64,000 bases of DNA from Desmodus rotundus. Its lineage: Eukaryota > Chordata > Mammalia > Chiroptera > Phyllostomidae. A program made the position numbers and the translations under genes. Below the pieces are notes generated by a model that was not told the DNA's origin, did no database searches, and worked only from the letters and a program-made list of their open reading frames with translations. The stretch covers positions 45,088,239-45,152,238 of the forward strand of contig NC_071389.1 of assembly GCF_022682495.2 (NCBI RefSeq), read 5' to 3'. Below are positions 13,001-24,673 of this stretch, one piece after another (position 1 is the stretch's first letter; each line of letters opens with the position of its first letter).

Positions 13001-16000
13001 AATTCCTGCTGAGCTATTTTCTTGTGCGTAACCTGATCCCTAAAGAGAGTTTATTTGAAGAGTCCAAGGAAAGTTGCCTCTTGCTCTCTTGAGTTACGCA
13101 ATTGAGGTGAGAGTGGAACTGGGAGTTCGTCTTTCTCACCAAAAGAAAAAGTGTCTGGACTTTCTTTATGGTGTTTGATTTAAAGAGCATTTGAAGTTGC
13201 CAACTTCGATCTTGGTAGCATTGCAGTCTTCATTGAGAAACGGGATTCATGGGGTGTCAGGGGCATGTGTAAGTCACGTTACAACAGTAAATGTGCAGGA
13301 GGTACAGGTGGGCGCTGGAAGCTGCGCCGCTGATTTCAGCGGCTTCCTCACTTCCTTCTGTGAATGGCAAAGACTTGCTGTGTGCCATAGGTTCTTCACT
13401 TTTATCTAAAATGCTGTGAAAATTCTGTTAAATATGCTAACACTAATGCAGTGAAAAGCTACATTCTACCTAAAAATGAGAATAAAAATCAACCAAACTA
13501 GGAATTTCTAGTTCATCATCATGCCTGCTTACCCCAGCTGCATGACTGCATCGGTGCCATAGAAGATGTGGTAATTATTTATATAATATCTAAAAACTAT
13601 TCAGTCACTTAGCAATCCAGGTGTCTCAAGGTTGTATGCTTCAGTTTCCATTTGTGTGTGTGAAATGAACACACATATACAAAGTGAAGTACACAGAGGG
13701 CCCTTTTCTTCACCTTGACTCCCCTGCAAGCTCTATTCCTGCACTGCGAACTACTCCCAAGTCTAGTCTCACAGTTTCTCACAGCCCTGTTACAATGATT
13801 GCACAAGATTTCAGCCACACACATCCTCGTCTATACTCTGTCATAACATACATAATCGCAATGGATGCAGCCTTTTTTTTTTTTTACCTTGGCAAATGTA
13901 TCTGAACATTCTTTTGTGCTTACATAAATAAATATACTTTTATATCCTTGTAGTAGTGACTACATCACATTATTGAATTAATGAATCTGCTCCCCTTCAA
14001 CATCTAGAAAGTCCCAATTGTTCAGTCTACCATGGCTCCCTTGGAAGATTTCAGGTGACCCTTCCACAGGTTTACTGGACTGCTGCGTGGCAGCTGACGT
14101 GTGGACTTCTCACTGCCGTCCTCTGGTTTCTATTCATCCTCTTCCCTGCTCAGTCCTTTTCCTTTTCTCCTCGGCCTCCTTTTCCGCTGTTGGGTTCCAA
14201 AGGGTAGATGTCCCTCCTTACCTCACTACGTGGTATCTCCCTGAATGTTCTCAATTTAGCCAGCACCTCAGCTCCCACCTCGTGCTGCTGAATTCCATCC
14301 AGATCCTTATCTCCGTCCAGGACCTATTTCTGAGCTTATTTAGTAGGTAACCAACTTGAGGGCACATATCTCTCAAAAATAAAACAATCAAAAACATAAA
14401 CTTTCCTGTAAATTCATTTCCCAATCTGGCTCACTGTTGCCCAGTTATGGGCACTGCCATCCTGCTTACACTGGGAACTGCTCCTCACCTTTTCCCCCCA
14501 GTACTGCTCCAGGTTTTAGCTAACAGTTCGCGTTACCTTGAGTCAGTGACCAAATCAAAGCATGAGTGAATGAATATGTGTCAGGTTTTACTACGTACAA
14601 GATACATGCTAGGCATTTACCTGTGTGTTCCTCCTCTTGCTCATCACACCGATGTGTGCCGAAAGTCCCATCGTCCTCTCCTCATTGAAAGGGGAAACTT
14701 GGCTCAGAGTTTGTAGGTCCCAGATGTGTCTTGAGTCTCCTTTGTCTTCTCTGTTGCAAATGCCACAAACTTAGATCTTCATCCCCTTTCTAGAAAAGTA
14801 ATTAATGTAGACATGCCCCCAAAGGTTACCCTACTTCTCTTCTCTCTCTTTTTGTCAATATATCCCGCATACGGTAGATATTTTGAAAATGCCTGCTCTG
14901 TAAATCCACTTTTCAAAAACCTCTGGTGGCTCCCCTTTACCTCTGAGATAAAAGTGGAGGCTTTTCAATTTCATTCAACTTCATCATCTGCTCCTCTTTC
15001 TCTTTCCTTAAGCCTTCTGAGCTCTGCCCTCAGGGACTCACTCTTATTTCTTCAAATCACCAGTCTCCGTCATTCCTCCATACTTTCATTCATATTATTG
15101 GTTCATTCTATGATAGAATCAATACCTGCCTTCTCTGACTTATAAACTATTGCTCATTCCTTGGGACCCAACTTCTTTGCCATTTTTCTGTGACTCTTGT
15201 AGGTAAGAATTCCTTGTCTGTTGTAGCTTGTTGGGTTTACCAGGAGGCGGACTCAGAGCTGGGGACTGGCCGCCTGTGGGGAGAGGGAAGGAAGCAGGAC
15301 TGAGCAGTGGGAGAAATGGGCTGAGATACAGTCTCAGCGGAGTCCTCAGGCACCACCAGGAGAGCCTTATCTGTGCTGGACCTTCCGAGCTGTGGTGGCC
15401 CAGCTGAGTTTATTACTTTACTGTATGGCTCATTCTTATTGTAGAATTTTAATGTCTTATATTCGACATCTGTTTGACCCTCTGCTCCACTTAATTTATT
15501 TTTAATTTATTGTGTGCTTACTGCTTAATCCAGTGCCTCGTGCATAGCAGGTACACAGTAAATGCTTGATGAGTTAGTGAATGAATGAATGAATGAATGA
15601 AACTAGGATTTTTTTCCTGTAATTTTGTTACCTCATTTTTGTAGTGGAATAACCAGGACTTTTGAAGGACCTTAGTGAAGAAAGAAATGTAGTTGTGATT
15701 TGCTGTAAGGTAGCACTGGTTTCCTTAGCGTAGCAACATATCAGCACACGTGAATGTCTCAGGTATGTAGAGTGACACAGACCGTGCAGGTGAACAATAT
15801 TAGTCACATGAAGCTAACTACACTGAGTCCCAACACACAATATACACGAGAAAATCAATCCATCGCTTCTTAGTACCTCATAAACCTTTTGTCTTTTTCT
15901 TACCTTGGATACCAAAGAAAGCATCCACTCTGTCTTATAGATGAGAAACAGGCCCAGAGAAGGTAACCGATCTATCTAAAGTCAAACAACAGATTGCTGG

Positions 16001-19000
16001 TTTGACATGACTAAACATAGTGTCTTGACTCCTAGCTCAGTGGCCTCCCTACAATAGGCTGCTTAAGAGGAAGAGATACATCTCCATCACTGCCTCCTGA
16101 CACTGCAAACCCTAAAGCCAAACTTGGGATTCTCTCTTCCTCCCCAGACCTCCTCCTCAGCTCACGTGTTGTGTGTCACTTCATAGCAGCTCTATTTTAT
16201 TTTTCACTGAAGCTTGAGACCCAGAATCAGCCCCACCTCCTTCCTCGCACTCCCTCGTAACGAACTTCTCTCAGGTGACACCTGTGTGATGGGGCAGACA
16301 CCGAGGTAGTTAAGACCAAGTTCCGACCCTCAGAGAGTTCACAACCAAGTTGTGTGTGTGTGTGTTGGGGCAGTGAGGAGGAGGAGGAAAATCCACAAGT
16401 ACAGTTACAACACGGTGCTGAGTGCCATCGTGGTAAATTGAGCCCTGGCACTCGGCCCAGACTTGGGAGGTTGCGCCGTGTCTTACAGGACAGCAGGCAT
16501 CATCCCGGTGATATGCTGGTGGCAAGCGCATCTCCCATTTCAGAATCCGTAGAAAGTGCAGACCACACAGATCTCTGTCTGTGTAAGAGGGAGTCAGTAA
16601 CAGAAAATGAAGATAGTGCTAAGCCTGAACCTAATGGGCCTTTTGTACATCAGTCTAAAGAGTTTTTTGGGGGGTTGGTTTTTGTTTTGACTTGTTTTTA
16701 GGTTGATGTCAACCAACCGACAGACTTTAAGCAGGGGAGACAAGAGAGCTCTGTGGGCAATGGATGGAAGTGTAGTCAGCCTGGAAGGAGAAAATTTGGC
16801 AGACTATTAAAGGTCATCCAGAAGTGGGAGGTTGTGGCCAGGTGAGGAGTGAGTGGGTTTACAAGAAGAGGAGAATCGGTGTACACCACGCTTCTAAGTT
16901 GGCTTGGCTGAGAAAAGGAGAAAGGTCGCTAAACACTTAGAGGTCAGACAGAGGAAGGCTTTTATTGTTATTACTACCGCTGATAGTTTTTTTAAGTTAG
17001 GAACACTTGAGAGTGTTTATATCCTGAAGACAGACGGTATAGAAAGAAAGTGAAACTAAGGAAACGGAACAATGAAGATTAATGTCTGGGTTTAGTTGTC
17101 TCAGACCTCAGTGATCATTAGAATCATCTGCGTGCTTTGTCAAAAATAGCCATTTTTTGGCCCCCAGCTCAGACCAAGTGAACCAGGTTGGCTGGGTAAA
17201 GAAAGCTTGGGAATCTGCTGGTTTCAAAGCCAATTGTGATGCTCAGCCAGGCTTGAGAACTCCATCCCTGTTATTCTCTTACTCCGTCAACAGATGTTTG
17301 AAGATCACTGGGATCTTTGGGTCCTTTGGGAGCGAGCGGCCTACCAGAAAGGAAGAAGGTAGAACAGTAGACCCTATACTGATGGCCCCAGAGGTTTATC
17401 TGGACTCTGAGCCCCTAGCCAGGCTGTCTCAATGGAATCAGGGATAGAATGGACTGGTTATTTTGCATTATAGAATTAGCCTAGGAGAGACATGACAAGC
17501 TTGGAACAGAACCAGAGATTTCAGGATGTCCTCTACTTAATATTCCACTAAAGTAAATACAGTGGGATAGGTGGGCCAGCGGTCATCAATATTACTTTGG
17601 CAGCGGGTTTCAGCTAGTATAAGCAGTGCGATGGGTGGGTGAGTCACTGGGCCACACGCTCTGCGTTCGTGTTACAGAGCAGGGTGGGGGGTGGTTCACG
17701 ATAAATTATTACAGAAAGGATTCCGCCTTTCTGTCTCTGGAGGTTCCTTCCCCCCACGCCCACCTGCTAGGTTCGAAATGCCCGCCGCCAGAGGAAAGAT
17801 GTCTCTCAATGCCAGAGACTGGTGAAAAGGAAAGGAATTGTTTATTCAAAAGTTACACAAACTTAGAGTAATGACTTAATGTCTTCAATAAGATACTAAA
17901 GTCCTCTAGAATACCCACAGATGCACAGTCCTTCCCTCTCCCTGTGCCCAGTCCTGGGTACCGTGTCTCAGGAAAAGAAGTAGAAGTCCGTGATTCAGGC
18001 TCCCGGCACCATCAGCTGTGTGGCTGCTGCAATCTCCAGTTAATCCAAAGCCATGTGTCACCTTCTCATGGCCCAGCAGCAAGAGTCCTTTCTCCCCTTT
18101 TCTTTATGGCTGCAAAGTCTCTCCTGCTGCCTAAGCGGCGTGGCAAGAAGAAGCACTCCAAAACCTCGTGGTCCTCTTTACTCTCCTTCAGAACCACATG
18201 GACCTCTATCTATCTACTTGCTTCAGAGCCTCGTGGTTCACTCCTTCCTTCAGGGCCGCATGGTCTCCTCCCCATTTACTTTTGGAGCCGTGTGGTCTCC
18301 TCCTTCTCCCCCAAAACCTTGTGGCCCTCCTCTACTACTATGGAGCTGCATGGTCTCTTCTTTCCTTCAGAGCCGCATGGTCTCTTCTATCTCTATGGCT
18401 GCCGGGCCTAGGTTTAAATCCCAGTGCCCATCTTCCTTTGCAGCCCCATTTCCAACTCCTCCTATAGTCAGCTACACCTGCCAGCATCCCCGTATTCTTC
18501 CAGCTTTACTGGGCTGCCATAGTAAGTCTGGGCAGGTGTGGCCCCATGGCATGGAGCCAATCATCTCCAAGCTCTCACGCAGGCCCCGTAACCAGGGGGA
18601 GTTACTTCCCAGACCCATCTTGGGTGGAAGTCACTCCCATCTCCCTGGCTCAAAGCAGGGCCACAGCTATTTAACATATCTATGAAACCAGTTAAAGGTT
18701 ATAGATATGTTAAATGACTGTGCCAGGGGTTAGCTGCAAAGCTCTTGCTACCCAAAACAGCTCTGAATGGCCCTGTTCCATGTGTCCCATCCCCCCTGGC
18801 TCAGGCTTGTGGGGGTGAGGACATCCTACATACATTTTTCTAATATTTCCTGGACACCCCGTGTCCTGGACCCCATTATAAATCCCTTCCTGGGGCCCTC
18901 CTCTTGGCTGCACCCTGCTTCATTCGTGCAGCTCAGAACTCAAGTCGCTCTTCCTTTCTGAGTCAGAACGCCTTTAACTATATCGCAGGAACAGTAATAT

Positions 19001-22000
19001 CTCTTCGGTGAACCCCCACATTCTGGCTCTTGTTAGCTGCCTGAATAGTAGATAAAACTGCATAGGGCTGTTGTGAAAATTAACTGAGCTAATACAGATG
19101 AAAGACTTAGTAACGTGCTTGGGACGTGGTTAAATGCTCAATATGTTTAGCACTTCTGGAGCAGTATAAACATCATCTGGGGTCCATGAAATACAGTCTC
19201 TCCTGAATACATGGTAAAGTGATCCTCAGGAAGTGAGTGAGGAGCAGGAATTGGAAGGATATGATACAGTACAATGCCAGAATTTTTGTTAGGAGCCATC
19301 AGAATGTTATTTTATTTCATTCCCCTCCAAAATGATGGCTATTGCACAGAATATTACTGAAAGGTACTATGTAATTTCGGGTCTGTTGGGGAAGTAGGTG
19401 TGTTTTTATATGTCTGCAACTTTGTGTATTTAGGACAGCTTTTATATTTTGTATTTGGTAAGCTGTGGGAGGTAGATAGCTTTGGGTGTTTTGCTTGGTG
19501 GCGTTGGGCTGGGCATCAGAAAGTCCAGAGTTCCTTGAGGTGGGAGACAGCACACCTCTTACAGAGCATTTTTTGTTGTTGTCGTCGTTGTTCCTGCCCC
19601 TGGCGGACAGTCGTGAGAAAAACAGAAGTGACCGCACAACTACAAGCAGTTTGTCACCCATCTCTTCCTCATTAGCCTGGAGACTTAAGCATTGAAGAGG
19701 GTAGGCAAGACTTTGGGAACATTGCTGGGTTTGTTTTTACTGGTGAGGTTAATGGCTTTAGAACAGGTCAGATGCAGATGGTGAAACTGGGAGGAGAATC
19801 CTGGGGGGCCATGGAATCTGAGGCATATAATTTAGGCAGATTTTGAGACTCGGGAAATGGGAGTTGTAAAAAATAAACAAATGCCTGAAAAGGGGAAAGG
19901 CACGTTTTTAGGTACTTTTCTGATAGCAGTTTATGTGTTACAGTTGAAGAAAAATAAGCCAATGTGTTTTGCAAAGTTATTTGTCTTTGCTTAGAATTAA
20001 CATGGGAACTGTAAGAAAGACAAAGAGTTTGTTGAAGGCTGTGCGGAGGGGGATGGAGGGGTCACGCTTGCCTTCGAAGACCATGGTGCCGTCAAAGGTA
20101 GTTCTTCATTCTTCAAACACCAGTATTGAGTTTCTCCCTCATCCTCATCCAAGTGCTTCTTGGTCCTGTTTGGACATGCTGTTTAGTCTTGGATCACTAT
20201 TAGTATCTCGTGGTGCTGACCTACAGCTCCTAAGTCAATAAGGAGTAAAGATGCTCTTTTTTCCTTTTCTTTTCTTTTTTTTTTCTTTTTTGCATAAACT
20301 TGACCAAACCCACCTAGATGTAAGTACGCTCTTTTCTCTCTAGTTGTAAATCTGTGTACTTCCCTCCTATTGGCCTTCATTCTTTGTTATCTTAACACTG
20401 TTCTCTTTAGGTTGCCAAAGAGTGTTTTTGGGAACACCTTGTCCAAATCCATTACTTTACAGATGAGGAAGTTGAGGGGATGTAGGTGACGAGCAAGATA
20501 ATCATTTACTAGATCACTCAGCAGATATTGGCTGACTGCTTCCTGCAAACCAGGCATGTGCCAGGAAACTAGAAAGGGGATGAACACACCTGACCTGGCT
20601 CCTGCCTTCATGGAGCTTACAGCTCTGCTGCATGAGACATGCATCAAATCACTTCAAAGATCAACACAACGAGCGCTGCCCATGTTTGCTGTGAACGAAA
20701 ACACTGGGTGCTCTGAGAAAGGATAATAATTGAGGGAAAGTCTCTCTGAGAATGTGACCAGAGTTACTCCAGACCAAAGGATCATCTTGTGCAAAGAGGT
20801 TGGCACATTTGCAAAACCTGAAAGAAATAGCTCTTAACATATACGGTGTAGTGAGTTGAAGAAGAGAAAGGTGAGGTTAGGGAATAGGAAGGAAGGGGCC
20901 AGGCGGCGTAGAGCCTCCCTGAGTTTGGATTTAGTACTAGGGGTGGTAGAGAGGGAAACCTTTGAAGGGTTTTAAGCATATCCATGGTGGAATTTGATTT
21001 CCATTTTGATTTGCATGCTGTATAAAGAGTAAATCTAAGGTCAGAGGGCTTGCCAGTGTTAGAGATGGGACTTCAACACAAGGCTTCTTATTCCCAGCCC
21101 ATTCTGACTAATCAGGTCTTCCTTCGAGTTCCTGAGTACCAACCTGAATTAAATAGAAAGTGCAAAATAGCATTGGGCCTATGTCCAAATGGCTTACTTA
21201 CACTTGCTCCAATAGAAAGGGGGAAAAAAAAGAAAGAAATCTAGAAAGTAATGAAGAGGTCTCAGCTATATAATGTCTCAGTTCAATAAAAACCCTTCTA
21301 TTACCCAAAACGTGTTTGTTCGATGTCACTCAGAGTCGTGAGCGCTGTAACTACTGTTGACTCTGCCTTCGAAGCTGTAGCTTGTGTCTGTGCCATTTTC
21401 TAGTGAGGCCAGCTTGTGGGGTCGATGGTGAACCCCATGACGTCACACTCCCCAGCTGGCACGTGCCATTTTTAGTAATCGAGCAGTTTGTTTTTTCTCA
21501 CAAGATTAAATGCTACTTTAGCCTTACATCTTATTTGTGAAATTGTGAAATCATTTCTTTTCACTGTGTCTCCTTAGTTTGTTTACGTTGTATGTTTACA
21601 GACTAATGCAACTGATTATTTTGACTGAGAAACACCAGCATGTTTAAGTATATTTATTCTGCCTCTCAAGAAATACGCAGTGTGCTTTCTATCTGATGAT
21701 TGCTAGCTCATTTCAGCACATACTCGGTGACAGACGGAAGCAGTGCAGTATTCTGGGGACAGCAAGGGCTCGGGCAGACGTGCCCAGGTCAAATCATCGC
21801 TCTCCCCCGGTGGCTTTGAGCAAGCTCTGCATCTGTAAAATGGGTATAATAAACTCATAGAGTAATTTTGAAAGGCAGCATGCCCTATATAAAACTGCCC
21901 AATAAATTTTCACTATTTTATTATCACATCAGCTTTACTAAGGTTATCGTTGACATCCAGTAAACTTACATGCTAAAAATATACAGTTGACACATTTTGA

Positions 22001-24626
22001 CACGTGTAGCCCTGTGAGATCTTCAGACGAGCGGGCGCGGGCTTTTTATCCCTCCGTGTACCTGTCTGGTCTGTACCTGTTGTTGTGGTGCTATTGGAAG
22101 AAGGGAGAGTTTATCCCTTGAAAACATTTAGAATGATCATTGCTCTATCTTGCCTTAGTCACGATATTTATTTTTTGTTGGACTTGGCATTAGAGGCAAG
22201 TAAGATCATAGGATTTACCGAACAACAGTATCAGAAAGATGGTTGGGAAAACTGTGCAGACCGTCCATCCGCGGCCTGCGTGCCGCAGCTGTCAACACTG
22301 CAGGTCTCAGGGAGTGTGCGCCTTCATGGGGAGAGAACCTAGCCTCAGGGGTACAGAGATAACTCAGGCAGAGACCCTGCCCTCGAGGACCTTAGAATGT
22401 AGGGGTGAAGTGAAGAGTTACCCATAACGACAATACTACTAACTAGAAGGGAAGAGGTAAAATATTGCAGGAGTTCAGAAGGTGCAATAACTTCTGCCTT
22501 GGGAATAGCGCCAGTGGGGAAAAACCATTCATTGCCTCCTTCGAGTGCGTCTGCCTGAGGTAGGTGTGCAGAGCAGTTTTGACAGATACTGGACCTGCCC
22601 GTTGAGAGCTGAGGGGCTAACGCTGTGCATCATGGGCTGACGGCTGGGCATCTGCCCAGCTTTTTCCTGGATGGTGTCCAGCATTTCTGAAGAAAGGGAG
22701 TACGCAAGACCCCAGGCCAAGTTTTCCATTGGCCAGAACACCTAAATGACTCCTGTGAGTGGAGAAGCCCCCTCTGGGTTGCCTGTGTGGGTAATAGGGC
22801 TCTCATTCACCTCCACATCTAGGTCAGTGAGGGGCCCGCCTGGGGTGCACGCCACGGTGAAAGATTGCTTCTGGGCTCTGGGGTCCTTATTACCGTCATA
22901 TCCATCATCTTCTGCGAGCACCAAATAATGGATGAAATTTAATCAGATGCCAAAGAAGTTCTCAGCGGGCGGATTTGAGGAACCTAGCCTGATACTTAAG
23001 CTCTCGTGCTACAGTGATTATAGGGAACCAGAGTGGCGGTTTTTGTGTGTGGTGAGACCGAATGTATCATGCACTGTATGAATTGTGATTTATTTTTAAA
23101 ACATTCTTGCTCTCAATGGCTCCCCTTTTAATAGTCTCATTGTAGCCTGTTTATTGTTACAGATGTTATTTTTAAATGAGGTCATTGAGCTTTCCTTTAC
23201 TTCCAAAGGCAATGTTTGCCTTTTTATTGCTGGGTTGGCGGGGCCGCCTGGAGAACAGTGCTAATAAGAGATCGAGGTTAAGGCTCCAGACCCCCAGGAG
23301 AAGGGGCAGAGGAAAAACCTCTTCCATGTGAACACACACTCACATCTGCCATCTCTCTCAGGAGAGACTGTGGTCGCCTGAGTCCAGGTGATGACCTTGA
23401 TGGGTCACCTGGCAGAGTGGACAGGGGACAGGTGTTGTGGTCACACACTGGGTTGACTTCTTCCTTGTCCACTGAAACCTCAAGCAGGTCGAAAGCGTCT
23501 CTGATCCTGGCTTCTTATCCGTAGCTTGGGGATGGTAATTTTGTTACTGCTAGGATTTTCGTGAGGGTAAAAGTGCTGCAGCTCCCTGGGGTGCGGGGGG
23601 CAGGGTCGTTGCTGAAGGTGTGAGGCACTGAACAGGCCTTAACAAATCCAGCTTGCCACTGATGTTTGTAAATAAGCTCTTATCGGCACACACCCACATT
23701 CACTTACGGCTGTGCGTGGCTGCTTACACACTACGATGGCAGAGCTGAATAATCGCAGCTCAGACCACGTGATGGGCAAAGCCAGAATCATTGACAACCT
23801 GGCTCTTTACAGAAGTTTGCCGACCCCTGAGCCAGACCAGAGGATGGCCATGTGGCATTCAGAGCTCTGCGTGTGTTTTTCTCAAAGGCATCTCACACTT
23901 TCCTTTCCTTCTGGCTTTGCTCGGACTCCTCCTCCATTGAATTGCCTTCTATTCCATTTCCCCATATACAGTTCTTTCGGTACATTGGATAGGTACAATA
24001 GGGTTTGTTTTTTGGTCATCTTGGTATATTTTGTAGCACGTGAATCAGTACCCCACACATAGTAGGTGTGTAACACATCACTGAGTTTGGTGTGGAACAG
24101 AGCAAAGGGCATCAGAGAAGGGAGGCAGCTCTGATTCCAGGGAGAGAAGGTTAGAAAGACTTCATAGAGGTTTGGGGACAGCATTGCACTCGGTAAGGTG
24201 GCTGTCACTCCAGCTGCAGATCAGTGGCAGGGGTGCAGTATACATAGGAAAGGAGGTGATTCTGCACATGGTAAAGAAGACAGGAACCTGGAGACCCAGG
24301 CTTGAATTCCAACCCGCCTATTTCTTGATGAAGCCTTAAGCTCTCCATGCAGATTTTCTCAACTCTTACAACCTATGGATATGAACTAAGGTTGAGGGGA
24401 TGCTTGGAGGGTTGGGGGGGAGGGGGCAGGGCGGAGGGGGGGGAATTGGGAAAACTGTAACAGCATAATCAATAAAAAATACTTTAGAAGGAAGGAAGGA
24501 AGGAAAGAAATAGAGAAAGAGAGGGAGGGAGAGAGAAGGAGAGATTGGGGGAGAGAGGGAGGCGGAGACAGAGAGGGAGGGAGAGAGAGACAGAGGGATG
24601 GGGGAGAAGAGGGGGAAGAGAGAAAG

Positions 24627-24673
<47 letters not shown>

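Noticed and set aside
18159..18397. CRISPR-like repeat-spacer array
   Set aside because: Units are degenerate and unequal, spacers are low-complexity CT, and the context is a mammalian intron.
18053..18685. Longest open frame in the window (210 codons, plus strand), with overlapping 155- and 99-codon frames
   Set aside because: Kept open by the CT-rich minisatellite in the LTR-like region. The composition is low complexity, two or three frames are open at once, and no family is recognisable.
17690..19020. Intact endogenous provirus
   Set aside because: No gag, pol or env frames and no primer-binding site lie between the LTR-like pieces; only regulatory-type sequence is present.
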